From Litorimonas haliclonae (lineage in GTDB: Bacteria > Pseudomonadota > Alphaproteobacteria > Caulobacterales > Maricaulaceae), in assembly GCF_965138505.1 (NCBI RefSeq), contig NZ_CBCSCO010000002.1:558001-622000 (forward strand): a stretch of DNA of 64,000 nt. The letters run 5' to 3'. The notes below the pieces were generated by a model. That model did no database searches, was not told the DNA's origin, and worked only from the letters and a program-made list of their open reading frames with translations. Position 1 is the first letter of the stretch; each line of letters begins with the position of its first letter. Made by a program: the position numbers and the translations under genes. Of the stretch, positions 1-8,913 are shown piece by piece.

Positions 1-347
1 TCACCGCCTGAGAAGTCAGGCAAAGCCGCGCCGCCGCCCGAGCAGGTCTTGGGGCCGTCCCACCACTTAAACTCGACGCCGGTATGATAAAAAGCGAGTC
101 CCGCACTGCCCAGTAATAAGAATACGAGTAAAAGCGTGAGAGCACGGCTCAGCGGCAGTCCCATCCGCGCCATAATCAAGGCGAGCACAGCCACAACCAC
201 GACCGCTTTGTGAACATGGCGCTGCCAGTAACACATAGTGCAGGGTTGATAGCCGAAACCGTATTGAGAAACCCAGGCCCCGATCAAAAGCCCGCCGGAG
301 AGGAGCAGAGCAAATAGCGGGGCGCGATAAGGAGGAGAAATCGTCAT
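1..347 (-). CDS. DsbB-family disulfide bond formation protein (3' end cut by window edge)
   Basis: An inner-membrane quinone-linked oxidase that would re-oxidise DsbA-type thiol oxidases in the periplasm. The first 115 codons are present. The start is the ATG at 345-347, preceded within the protein by hydrophobic residues of the first membrane helix. Residues about 36-45 read PCTMCYWQRH, which matches the CxxC-x-x-QR signature of DsbB just after helix 1; two more hydrophobic helices follow, then a periplasmic stretch with a Cys (KTCSGG) expected to belong to the second redox pair. The C-terminus lies outside the window. Family assignment is firm from the CxxCYWQR motif and topology; the partner DsbA is not visible here. 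Confidence 0.85.
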   Translation of the reverse strand, partial: MTISPPYRAPLFALLLSGGLLIGAWVSQYGFGYQPCTMCYWQRHVHKAVVVVAVLALIMARMGLPLSRALTLLLVFLLLGSAGLAFYHTGVEFKWWDGPKTCSGGGAALPDFSGG

Positions 348-546
348 AAATTCGATATAGTCGAGTAAGGCGGCCCTGTCATGTGACAGATTGGCAGGAC
401 TTCGGACAAATGAAAAATTGACGAGGGGGACTAGGAAAAATGCCTCCGACGACTTCGCTTGGCATCAATTCTGCATAATTCCTTATGGAAACCACCATTG
501 CGCCTGCTTTCGGCGCAAATTGGGACAGAATGCTGGGACTTATAGA

Positions 547-2685
547 ATGAGTGCATCAATAGCCGTCACTGACAGCCGATCCGATTGGACAGGCAAGCCG
601 GCTCGTTTGCCGTCAACCCGCTTTCGCTGGCCCGAAGATATGCGGCGCAATCTCGGCAAAGCGACGTTTCAGGCAAGTCACAACGCGCATCGCCTCGAGC
701 AATTTTCCGATGCAAAGCTAGCCGAGTTGTTGGATGTTTACCCTAGAGAGAAGCTCGGCATTTACCGCTTTCCGAGCCGCGACAAAGCCGCGCAAAAGGC
801 CGAACATGGCTGCGCCCCGACTTTGTCCGGCGCCGAGATTATGGACGCCGTCAGAAACGGACAAATTTGGTTAAATTTACGGGCCGTAAATAAAGAACTG
901 CCGGAATATGAAGCTCTGGCCGAAACGATATTCAGTCAACTTAAAGAAGCCTCGGGGACGGCAACATTTAAAGAAGATGTCGGGGTCCTGATTTCCTCGC
1001 CCAATATTCACGTCCATTACCATTTGGATATTCCACTGGTTTGTTTGGTGCAGCTTCGCGGCGAAAAGAAAGTCTCTATCTATCCAAGGCGGGCGCCTTT
1101 TGTGGAGCCAGACCAAATATCGGATTTTGCCTTAAGACGCCAAGACGAACAAATGACATATTCGGACCGTTTCGAAGCCGCCGCGAATGTTGTTTCATTA
1201 GAGCCGGGCCTCGCCGTCACCTGGCCTCAAACTGCGCCGCATCGCGTTCAGAACGGAAACTCTTTGAATGTCTCGCTTTCCTGCGAGTTCATGACGGGCG
1301 AAGGCATTTTAAAGGCAAATGCGCTTCATACCAATGCGAGTTTGCGCAAGAGAAACCGTCAAGCCAAACCCTTTCCTGAAACGGTCAATTTATCAACTTT
1401 GACAAAGGCAGGGGCCGCGCGGGTATTAAAGAAAGTTGCCCCTTTACCGAAGAAAGCGCCGACTCCAATTACGTTCGAGCTTTTAAAAGGCGGCGAAATC
1501 AAACCTCTAACGCAGAAAAAAGCGGACACAGAATCTGATTTAACTTGCCAGGTCTTGAAGCCCAAAGAATTATCTTATCAGGATCGGCGGGATTGGAGAG
1601 AAATTTTACAATCCGATTTCCAATATAAAACCCCCCTTTTGTCTCCGGACTTCATGGACTTGATCGCCAATTTTAGATCAGATGTACGCTGCATTCTGGT
1701 GCGGCGCGGATATGACTTGGTCGCCGTGCTTCCTGTATTCCAAAGAAATTTTGGACTGGTGAGGCCTGTAGGCGCGCCGTTTTCAGACTACGCGGCGCCG
1801 ATCCTTTCTAAAGAGGCGAATTTGACAATTGAAGAAATTATCGCTCTGTCCGGCTATTCGGTTTATCGGTCAAATGCGGTGCTCCTCCCCGTATCAGAAG
1901 AGGCAGATATTGAAGCAGACTCTGTGATGCGGTCATTTATTATTCATTTGAATGGACAAACGGCAGAAGAGCATTTGGAATCCAGCCGGGCTCAACACGC
2001 AAAACGCTATAAAAACTTTCGCCGTTTGATGAACAAGCTAGAGCGCGAATGTGGAGAGATCGAATTTGCTTTTGGCCCGGCGAAAGACCTCCCAGTGGAA
2101 ACGCTTTTGGAATGGAAGAGCGAGCAATTTGTCCGGGAGGGGTTATTGGATCTGACAACGTCCCGTAACAGTGCTTCAATTCTAACCCAAATGTCCAAAC
2201 TGGACGCGCCAGATGAAAGTAATCTATCCGGTTTTATGACCTGTCTTAAAGTCAAAGGCGAAATGGTCGTCGGCCATTTTGGCGTGCGGGACGAGGCGAA
2301 TTTCCATCCTTGGATTTCTGCCTATGACCCTGACTTTGAGGAATACAGCCCGGGACTTTTATTGCTCTATAAAATCGTTGAGGAAATGGATCATATGGGA
2401 CTGGAGAGCTATGACCTTTCGACCGGACATGAATCCTACAAAAAATATTTCTGTAGCGCGGCCCGGTACACACGCGACGTCAATATCACAGCGCCCACTG
2501 TCATGGGCCGCTTACATAAGATCGGATATGAAAGCTGGAACCGGATTGGCGGGCAAAACCCTGATAGTCCGGCGGCGCGTATGCGGCGTAGATTTGATCA
2601 TATTTTTATTTGCGAACCTAAAATCTGGGGCCGACTGAGAGAAATTATTTTAGCCTTCGTCAAAAGGAGCCGGGTAACGGGGTGA
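547..2685 (+). CDS. cupin-like domain fused to FemAB/CelD-type (BioF2-like) acetyltransferase
   Basis: A 712-residue two-domain protein. The N-terminal part (about residues 1-290) looks like a JmjC/cupin-8 fold: HYHLD near residue 160 resembles the HxD metal pair and PHRVQNGNSLNVS near 240 resembles the distal metal His. The C-terminal part (about 350-700) matches the CelD/FemAB-like GNAT group: ESSRAQHAKRYKNFRRL, then VVGHFGVRD and a late LSTGHESYKKYF block. I chose the ATG at 547 because the first 52 codons of the longer reading frame have no domain character. A family-2 glycosyltransferase follows 40 bp downstream, so a role in polysaccharide or peptide decoration is likely but unproven. 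The substrate cannot be read from the sequence. Confidence 0.75.
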   Translation: MSASIAVTDSRSDWTGKPARLPSTRFRWPEDMRRNLGKATFQASHNAHRLEQFSDAKLAELLDVYPREKLGIYRFPSRDKAAQKAEHGCAPTLSGAEIMDAVRNGQIWLNLRAVNKELPEYEALAETIFSQLKEASGTATFKEDVGVLISSPNIHVHYHLDIPLVCLVQLRGEKKVSIYPRRAPFVEPDQISDFALRRQDEQMTYSDRFEAAANVVSLEPGLAVTWPQTAPHRVQNGNSLNVSLSCEFMTGEGILKANALHTNASLRKRNRQAKPFPETVNLSTLTKAGAARVLKKVAPLPKKAPTPITFELLKGGEIKPLTQKKADTESDLTCQVLKPKELSYQDRRDWREILQSDFQYKTPLLSPDFMDLIANFRSDVRCILVRRGYDLVAVLPVFQRNFGLVRPVGAPFSDYAAPILSKEANLTIEEIIALSGYSVYRSNAVLLPVSEEADIEADSVMRSFIIHLNGQTAEEHLESSRAQHAKRYKNFRRLMNKLERECGEIEFAFGPAKDLPVETLLEWKSEQFVREGLLDLTTSRNSASILTQMSKLDAPDESNLSGFMTCLKVKGEMVVGHFGVRDEANFHPWISAYDPDFEEYSPGLLLLYKIVEEMDHMGLESYDLSTGHESYKKYFCSAARYTRDVNITAPTVMGRLHKIGYESWNRIGGQNPDSPAARMRRRFDHIFICEPKIWGRLREIILAFVKRSRVTG

Positions 2686-2725
2686 CCGCGTTTGCGCGCG
2701 ATACTTCTCAAGGGGCAGGCTGGAC

Positions 2726-3655
2726 ATGACTTACGAAAACAAAATATCTATTGTCGTCCCGACCTATCACCGTCCGGAGGGGCTGTCTAAAACTCTGGAA
2801 AGCCTTCGGGCGCAGGACTTTACCGAGCTACCAATTGAGATCGTTGTCGCGGATAATAATCCCGGCGGAGACGAGTTATGTCTCGTGTCAGAGTTTGCAA
2901 ACTCCGCCCCGATGGCCGTTAAATATGTTCATGCAAAAGTTCCGGGCGTCTCCAATGCTCGTAATGCGGCGATGGAACAAGCGACTGGCCGATATATAGC
3001 GTTTTTGGATGACGACCAATATGCCGCGCCCAACTGGCTGTCCGCGCTTTATGCGGTGCTAACTGAAAACGCGTGTTGCGCGGTATTTTGCAAGACCCTT
3101 GCTTGTGTGGATGAAAGCTCTCCGCATAGTCTTTTCCTGAAACAATTTTTTTCTAGAGACAGGCCTGATCTAGGTACAGGGGTTATTGACCGGTTTTTCG
3201 GGGCCGGAAACTCCCTTATCGACAGAGGCGCGATCCTCATGCCCAAGCCCGCCTTTAACCCCGCCATGAACGAGACTGGCGGAGAAGATGATATATTATT
3301 CGACAATTTTCGGAAACAAGGCGGTCTCATGGGGTGGAGCAAAGAGACTCAGGTTTTTGAAGATATTCCGGCTAAACGACAGACGGCAAAGTATATTCGC
3401 GTTCGAAGTTTTGCCTTTGGACAAGGCCCAACCCGTATGAATGTTGATCTTGGACCGTTTAATTTACTTGGTATTGTTAAATGGATGAGCATCGGCGCCG
3501 TTCAATTTGTACTTTTCGCGCCCATTGCAGCGCTCTGCCGATATTTGAAGCCCCGGCTTTATCTGCACTATCTCAGCAAGGCCAGCGCTGGGGCGGGTAA
3601 GGTCCTCTGGCAAAAACCATTTCGGCCTAAGCTTTACGGGGCAGGGGCTTCCTAG
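2726..3655 (+). CDS. family 2 glycosyltransferase
   Basis: A GT-A fold transferase of 309 residues. The nucleotide-sugar binding start ISIVVPTYHRP (residues 7-17), the VVADNN strand and the DxD-type motif FLDDDQY (near residue 95) are all present, followed by a GGEDD motif near 195 that fits the catalytic base of inverting GT2 enzymes. A hydrophobic segment near residues 255-275 may tether it to the membrane. It follows the cupin-acetyltransferase gene in the same direction with an AGGGG ribosome binding site 10 bp before the ATG, so the two probably act together on a surface glycan or secondary metabolite. The donor sugar is unknown. Confidence 0.85.
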   Translation: MTYENKISIVVPTYHRPEGLSKTLESLRAQDFTELPIEIVVADNNPGGDELCLVSEFANSAPMAVKYVHAKVPGVSNARNAAMEQATGRYIAFLDDDQYAAPNWLSALYAVLTENACCAVFCKTLACVDESSPHSLFLKQFFSRDRPDLGTGVIDRFFGAGNSLIDRGAILMPKPAFNPAMNETGGEDDILFDNFRKQGGLMGWSKETQVFEDIPAKRQTAKYIRVRSFAFGQGPTRMNVDLGPFNLLGIVKWMSIGAVQFVLFAPIAALCRYLKPRLYLHYLSKASAGAGKVLWQKPFRPKLYGAGAS

Positions 3656-3802
3656 CTTCACCGTTTGTCGATCTACACGGAAAATTGCTGAATTATCTTT
3701 CTTATCACAGTCTCAATTTTCAATTTTAGAATGGTCTGACTTTTTCTTCATTTTGTTCTTGCGACTTATTATTAATTACGTTAGGCGCCCTCAGACAAAA
3801 AC

Positions 3803-3817
3803 TGCGAGTAATTCGCA
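3803..3817 (+). promoter_or_regulatory. candidate Fur box (7-1-7 inverted repeat)
   Basis: TGCGAGT-A-ATTCGCA is a 7-1-7 inverted repeat with one mismatch, 30 bp upstream of the receptor start codon. The layout and TGCRA...TYGCA ends fit alphaproteobacterial Fur sites. It would couple the receptor to iron limitation. Binding is inferred. Confidence 0.5.
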
Positions 3818-3847
3818 ATATTAGAATGAAGTTTGAAGGAGAGACGT

Positions 3848-6007
3848 GTGAGTCTTCAACGCCGATTATTGGGCAGCGCTTTGGCCGCTTTGCCTATTGT
3901 ATTTTTCCAGACGCTTTCAGTGCAAGCCCAAGAGGTTCCGGAACAAGACGACGAGATTGTTGTTACCGGGCGGGTTTCAACTTTTGGCGCGACAAAATCT
4001 GATATTCCGATTTTGGAAACAGCCCGATCCGTTAGCGTTATCGGCGCCGACGAATTTTTGGAGCGCGGCTCTCTGACTCTGGATGATACGTTAAATTACA
4101 CAGCCGGCGTTGTCGGAGATACTTTCGGATATTCCACTCGCGGTGATTTCCCCCGGGTGCGGGGACTGGATGTCCCAGAATATCTCGACAATATTCAAGT
4201 CCTTTTCGGGTTCTACAACAATGCGCGCTCCGATATTTACACGCTAGAGCAGGTTGAAATTCTGAAAGGCCCGGCGTCTGTACTTTATGGGCAAGGGTCT
4301 CCCGGCGGAATTTTGAATACGGTTAGTAAAAAGGCCGGGTCAGAAAATTTGGGGCGCGAAATCGTGCTGGATTACGGCACACATAACCGCATGCAGGCCG
4401 CAGGCGATTTCGGGATTGATTTATCGGGAGACGGGGAATGGACAGCCCGCCTCGTCGGACTAATTCGTGAGAGCGATACCCAGGTCGATTTTGTCGAAGA
4501 TAATGCAATTGTTTTTGCGCCCTCCGTGACATTTGAAAATGCGAACACCACAATTACCGCGCTTGTGAACTACACGGATAGAGAAAGTGATACGTCTCAC
4601 CAGTTTCTCCCGCTCTCCGTCTCTGGATGTGGTAGTGATGAGGTTCAAATTTCCGAAGCTGAAATTTGCGACGGAACAACCGGAAACGAAGTTGATCCGT
4701 CTGTTTATGTCGGCAGTCCGGACTTCAACAGATATGATACTGAGTCATTCTCCTTCACCCTTTTTGGACAACAAAAATTAAACGAAATATTCTCGCTCGA
4801 AGGGACGGCGCGGTATCGCGATAATGAGGCGGACTACAGACAAAGCTGGATCTCCTTTCTCGGAGCAGGCACAGCCCGCACCACGCCGGACGGTACCGCT
4901 ATTGGACGAAGCTGGTATGACGCCCCGGCCGGGTCTAACCAGTTCGCATTGGACAGTCGGTTGCGCGCAAGTTTCGTGACTGGCCCGGCCTCTCATGAAG
5001 TACTGGCGGGGGTAAATTATCAGGATGTTGAGACGGAACTCCGCGCCGCTTTTCTGGGGAGGCCTACCACGTTCAATCTTTTCAATCCTGTCTATGACGG
5101 ATCTGAAATACCGTCTGAAGCCGCCTTTAACGCAGCCCGGGGGTTAACGGAAAGTACAACTGAGACCATCGGATACTACGTAAATGACCAAATCAGTGTC
5201 GGAAATTTTGTGCTAAATGCCGGGGTCCGGTTTGATGATCTGGAGTCCGGAAACGGAACGACAACACAGGATGACAGCGCCACAAGTTTCAGCTTTGGCG
5301 GGTTGTATAAAACCTCTTTCGGATTAAATCCTTACGTCAATTACGCGGAGTCATTCCAAGCCACAGTTGGCGTCGACACAAACACAGGTGAAAATCTTAA
5401 ACCTCAAGAAGGCGAACAAATTGAAATTGGCGTGAAATATCACCCGGCCGGATCGCCGACTTATATCACCGCCGCCTATTTCGATATTGAGCAATCTAAC
5501 TTGCCAAATCCTCAAGCTCTGCAAAATGCCGCATCGCAACAAGAAGGTATCGCCAAAATCACAGGGTTCGAAGTCGAAGCCCGAACGGCCATCGGCGATC
5601 TGCACCTCGACGGGAGCTTCAGCACATTAGATACGGAAGACCCTAACGGAATTCCAATTTCCAGCATTCCGGAAGTGCAGGGATCCGCTTGGGCAACATG
5701 GAAACCTTCAACCGGTCAGCTCGAAGGATTTCGTCTGGGCGCGGGCGTGCGCTATGCCGGAGACAATGAGAGCCAGGGCGTGTCCTTCCTTGCCTCAAAC
5801 AATTTCCAGCCATCTGTCGTGAAAGTAGAGACGGATGGGTATACCGTATTTGACGGTCTTATCGGTTATTCCTTTGACCAAGTCGACCTGACCCTAAACG
5901 CGCGGAACCTGTTTGATACGGATTACTACGGGACATGTTTGGCGCGGGGGGACTGTTTCCCGGGTGAAGGCCGCACTGTCGTCGCCAGAGCCGCTTACAG
6001 TTTCTAG
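3848..6007 (+). CDS. TonB-dependent siderophore receptor
   Basis: A 719-residue outer-membrane receptor that imports ferric siderophores using TonB energy. The GTG at 3848 is preceded by AAGGAG six bases upstream; an in-frame TTG at 3833 is less likely. After a signal peptide (cleavage near VQAQ, about residue 28) comes a TonB box-like DEIVVTG, a plug domain (ETARSVSVIGADEFLERG, RVRGLD, EQVEILKGPASVLYGQGSPGGILN) and a long beta-barrel ending in the aromatic RAAYSF expected for BAM insertion. A Fur-like inverted repeat lies just upstream. The two following genes encode a small membrane protein and a PepSY protein, a common companion set for siderophore receptors. The ligand is unknown. Confidence 0.9.
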   Translation: MSLQRRLLGSALAALPIVFFQTLSVQAQEVPEQDDEIVVTGRVSTFGATKSDIPILETARSVSVIGADEFLERGSLTLDDTLNYTAGVVGDTFGYSTRGDFPRVRGLDVPEYLDNIQVLFGFYNNARSDIYTLEQVEILKGPASVLYGQGSPGGILNTVSKKAGSENLGREIVLDYGTHNRMQAAGDFGIDLSGDGEWTARLVGLIRESDTQVDFVEDNAIVFAPSVTFENANTTITALVNYTDRESDTSHQFLPLSVSGCGSDEVQISEAEICDGTTGNEVDPSVYVGSPDFNRYDTESFSFTLFGQQKLNEIFSLEGTARYRDNEADYRQSWISFLGAGTARTTPDGTAIGRSWYDAPAGSNQFALDSRLRASFVTGPASHEVLAGVNYQDVETELRAAFLGRPTTFNLFNPVYDGSEIPSEAAFNAARGLTESTTETIGYYVNDQISVGNFVLNAGVRFDDLESGNGTTTQDDSATSFSFGGLYKTSFGLNPYVNYAESFQATVGVDTNTGENLKPQEGEQIEIGVKYHPAGSPTYITAAYFDIEQSNLPNPQALQNAASQQEGIAKITGFEVEARTAIGDLHLDGSFSTLDTEDPNGIPISSIPEVQGSAWATWKPSTGQLEGFRLGAGVRYAGDNESQGVSFLASNNFQPSVVKVETDGYTVFDGLIGYSFDQVDLTLNARNLFDTDYYGTCLARGDCFPGEGRTVVARAAYSF

Positions 6008-6020
6008 CTTTAAATAAAAC

Positions 6021-6044
6021 GGCCTTCGCATCGCTGCGGAGGCC
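6021..6044 (+). terminator. hairpin between receptor and downstream membrane gene
   Basis: GGCCTTCGC and GCGGAGGCC form a 9-bp stem (one G-U) with a 6-base loop, 14 bp after the receptor stop. There is no T tract, so it is more likely an mRNA processing or attenuation hairpin than a full intrinsic terminator. Confidence 0.35.
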
Positions 6045-6073
6045 TACAGGTCCGCAGGGGGATTTAAATTGAA

Positions 6074-6670
6074 ATGACTGCCGCAGAGCTAATATTTGCC
6101 TTTATCGGGTCCGGGCTTTCCGCCTTGGGCCTTTTCGCGCTTTACAGGGCTTGGAAAGGTCATGCGAAGAAAAAGCTTCTGAGTTGTTTGGGATGGGCGG
6201 CTCTGTTCCTTGCGGTAATCTTGTGGGCGGTTTCAGGCGGCAAGGACCGGGGCGTGGCGCTGGGCATCATCGTCATCAGTCTGCAAGCGCTTTTGTTTGT
6301 CGCCTATCAAGCCTTTATCGACAAAGCGCCGAAGAAAAAACGGGGCGCGCCAAAGCCGCGGAAAATACGCTCAGAAGAAAAGATGGGGCTGGCTGTTGTA
6401 TCCAGACGCGCGGGCAAAGCGCTTTGGGTGAGTGTCGGCTGCGGGGCGCTGTCTTATCTGACGGCGATCGGACTGCACGAGCTGTTTTGGAATTCGGGGG
6501 TGCACGCCTCTAACTCGCTCGTCTTGGCGCTGTTTATTTTTCCCATTCTCTGGGCGTCATTGAGTGCCTTGTCCCTGACCTCCCAGAAGACAGGATTGAA
6601 GCTGGGAACTTACGCCTTTTTAGGGGTGAGTAGTAGCGTCATTCTGTGTCTTGGAAACGGATTTTTCTGA
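6074..6670 (+). CDS. small multi-pass membrane protein of iron-uptake cluster
   Basis: A 198-residue inner-membrane protein. Hydrophobic segments at about residues 5-25, 38-55, 62-82, 120-140, 150-170 and 178-195 suggest five or six helices, with a very basic cytoplasmic loop (KAPKKKRGAPKPRKIR) in the middle. I do not recognise a named family. Its stop overlaps the next start as ATGA, so translation with the PepSY gene is probably coupled. Its place between a siderophore receptor and a PepSY protein points to iron-siderophore handling at the inner membrane, by context only. Confidence 0.7.
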   Translation: MTAAELIFAFIGSGLSALGLFALYRAWKGHAKKKLLSCLGWAALFLAVILWAVSGGKDRGVALGIIVISLQALLFVAYQAFIDKAPKKKRGAPKPRKIRSEEKMGLAVVSRRAGKALWVSVGCGALSYLTAIGLHELFWNSGVHASNSLVLALFIFPILWASLSALSLTSQKTGLKLGTYAFLGVSSSVILCLGNGFF

Positions 6671-7986
6671 TGCTGGAGAAAACACAAACCGCCGCTCCGG
6701 CTATTGCGCCGCCCGCCAAACCGTCTCTTGTTAAACGCGCCCTCTCTGCTCATGCAGTGATGGGCATTACGATTTCTGCCGTGCTCTATATCATTTGCCT
6801 GAGCGGGACTGTCAGCGTGTTCAAAGAAGACATTCACAAGCTGGAGCAGCGCGGCGAACCGCGCGTCGCATATCTCTCGCCCGAAAGCGCGCAGCAGGCC
6901 GCCGAAGTCGGATTTAACGAAGAGCCAAGCTCCGCCCACCTTTATATCCAGATGCCGTCGGATGGTCATAGCCGCGCCTTAGTCCAGACGGATAATCAGG
7001 AACATTACGTCGACGAAAGCGGGGCGTTGTCAGATTCAATCGCTCATCCGTGGAGCACGTTTCTGATCGATCTGCATTATTATCTGCATTTGCCGAAATC
7101 CTTTGGCATGATTGTCGTCGCAATTTTCGGCGTGTTTTTGTTTGCCATGTCAATTTCGGGACTGCTCGCCCATCCCAATATTTTCAAAGATGCCTTTTCC
7201 TTTCGGCGGTCAAAGTCGGAACAGATTAAAAAGGTCGATCTCCATAACCGGCTGAGCGTCTGGACGGCGCCGTTTCATATTTCCAACTCTCTGACCGGAG
7301 CGATGATCGGGCTCGCGGTTCTATCCATCGCGGCGCTCGCCCCGCTAAAATATGGCGGCGACCAGCACGCGGTGTTTGCGCCCGTTTTCGGCGATGAGCC
7401 GGTGGTTGACGAAACCCCTGCGCCCATGGCCAATATCGCTAAGGCGCTGCAATATATGGCGGAGAATCATCCGGAGAAGCCGCCCGTCTATGTCATTCTG
7501 CACGACCCGAAAACGGCGGGGCAATATATGCAGATCATGGCCGAACATCCCCGCCGCCTGATCTATGCGGAGAAGTATAACTTCACCGGAGACGGAGAGT
7601 TCATTGACACGGTGGGGTCAGCGGATGGCACCATCGGGCAGCAGGTCGCGGATTCGGTGTACAAGGTTCACTTCGGCCAGTTCGGCGGCCTGCCGGTCAA
7701 GCTCGCTTTCGGGATTTTCGGGATTTGCCTGCTCTATATCATCACGTCGGGCCTTCGGATCTATTTCCTCAAGCGTCGGAATAAAGGCCGGGGCGCTCCG
7801 GCTCTGGAAGGGGCGTGGAAAGGGCTTATCTGGGGCGCGCCCATCCTGATGGCGACGAGTTTTGCCGCGTCCATGGCGCTGCCGCTTTCGGCCCCGCTCC
7901 TCACCCGCATGTTCTGGATAGGGCTCATCCTGTCCGCGGTTGCCGGGGCGGTTCTGGCTAAACAGAGAGAGGGCAGGGCGGCGTAA
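6670..7986 (+). CDS. PepSY-associated transmembrane protein
   Basis: A 438-residue inner-membrane protein of the PepSY-TM group, often called PiuB-like or siderophore-reductase-like. The ATG at 6670 overlaps the previous stop by one base; the 8 codons upstream in the same frame belong to the preceding gene region. Helices are seen at about residues 35-55, 140-165, 215-235, 345-365 and the C-terminus. LIDLHYYLHLP and VDLHNRLSVWTAPFHIS carry the conserved His residues of the family, and KVHFGQFGGLPVKLAFGIFG is the typical last repeat. Members release or reduce iron from imported siderophores in some bacteria; that function here is inferred from family and neighbours. Confidence 0.8.
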   Translation: MLEKTQTAAPAIAPPAKPSLVKRALSAHAVMGITISAVLYIICLSGTVSVFKEDIHKLEQRGEPRVAYLSPESAQQAAEVGFNEEPSSAHLYIQMPSDGHSRALVQTDNQEHYVDESGALSDSIAHPWSTFLIDLHYYLHLPKSFGMIVVAIFGVFLFAMSISGLLAHPNIFKDAFSFRRSKSEQIKKVDLHNRLSVWTAPFHISNSLTGAMIGLAVLSIAALAPLKYGGDQHAVFAPVFGDEPVVDETPAPMANIAKALQYMAENHPEKPPVYVILHDPKTAGQYMQIMAEHPRRLIYAEKYNFTGDGEFIDTVGSADGTIGQQVADSVYKVHFGQFGGLPVKLAFGIFGICLLYIITSGLRIYFLKRRNKGRGAPALEGAWKGLIWGAPILMATSFAASMALPLSAPLLTRMFWIGLILSAVAGAVLAKQREGRAA

Positions 7987-8098
7987 ACTCTCCGCCCATT
8001 GCAGCCCCTTAAAAGTTCGCGTGACCTGCGAAAGGTCTTTGCATTTTTGTTCATTTTGATTAACGGCTCTTTCACCACATTTAATTAATGATTTGGCC

Positions 8099-8866
8099 GT
8101 GACACAGCAATTTAGCACAGATTCAGCGCAAGACGCCTCCCATATCGGAGCGGAATTACGGGCCCGTCGGCGCGCGCTCGATCTGAGCGTGGATGACATT
8201 TTTGAAGCCATCCACCTTCAACCCGCCTTTATCCGCGCGATTGAAACGCTGGATGTGGAGAAACTGCCCTCTATTGGATATGTGCTCGGCTATGTGCGCA
8301 CCTATGCCAATTTCCTCGGCCTGAACGGCGCCGACGCGGTGGCGCGCTATAAAATCGAGAGCGCTTTGCCGCAAAATCTCGGCATGAGAGACCGCCCGCA
8401 TTTCGTCCCGAAAAAGCGCATCCGCCTGCCGCGCGGCGTCATCCCCGCGCTTGGCGTGATTGGCTTCGCGGTTATGCTCGGCGTCTGGTATGGCGGCAAT
8501 AATGAAACCGTGGCGTCAGAACCGACCGTCCCGACGGTCTCCACTCTTTCCGGCCAAGTCAGCGAAACCGAATCCGCCAACCCGAACCTCATCACGCTCA
8601 CCGCGACAGCGCCAAGCTGGATCGAAGTCAAAAGCGCGAGCGGCCGCACCTTGGTCAGCCGCATTTTCGTAACAGGCGAGCGCTACACCGCCCCGAAAAG
8701 CGCGGGCTACACCGTGTCCGTGCGCGATTCCGGCGCGGTCAGCCTCTCTGTCGGCGGACGCGAATACGGCCCCCTCGGCGAAGCGGGCGAGCCCCTACGC
8801 GACGCGCCGCTTTATTCGCCCTCTCTGGCCGGCACCCGCCCGACCAAAGCCGAACTGACCCAATAG
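8099..8866 (+). CDS. RodZ-like helix-turn-helix membrane protein
   Basis: A cytoskeleton-associated cell-shape protein type. Residues about 14-75 form an HTH_25 domain (GAELRARRRALDLSVDDIFE, FIRAIE, SIGYVLGYVRTYA), followed by a basic stretch, one membrane helix near 105-125 and a periplasmic DUF4115-like domain (SWIEVKSASGRTLVSRIF, then GYTVSVRDSGAVSLSVGG). RodZ links MreB to the elongation machinery; the shared domain order supports this type. The start is uncertain: GTG at 8099 or TTG at 8093, neither with a clear ribosome binding site. ispG follows 47 bp downstream, an arrangement common in alphaproteobacteria. Confidence 0.8.
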   Translation: MTQQFSTDSAQDASHIGAELRARRRALDLSVDDIFEAIHLQPAFIRAIETLDVEKLPSIGYVLGYVRTYANFLGLNGADAVARYKIESALPQNLGMRDRPHFVPKKRIRLPRGVIPALGVIGFAVMLGVWYGGNNETVASEPTVPTVSTLSGQVSETESANPNLITLTATAPSWIEVKSASGRTLVSRIFVTGERYTAPKSAGYTVSVRDSGAVSLSVGGREYGPLGEAGEPLRDAPLYSPSLAGTRPTKAELTQ

Positions 8867-8913
8867 AGCCTTTTCGTCTTTATTCTGACACGTGCCCGTG
8901 GCACTAAGGCCCC

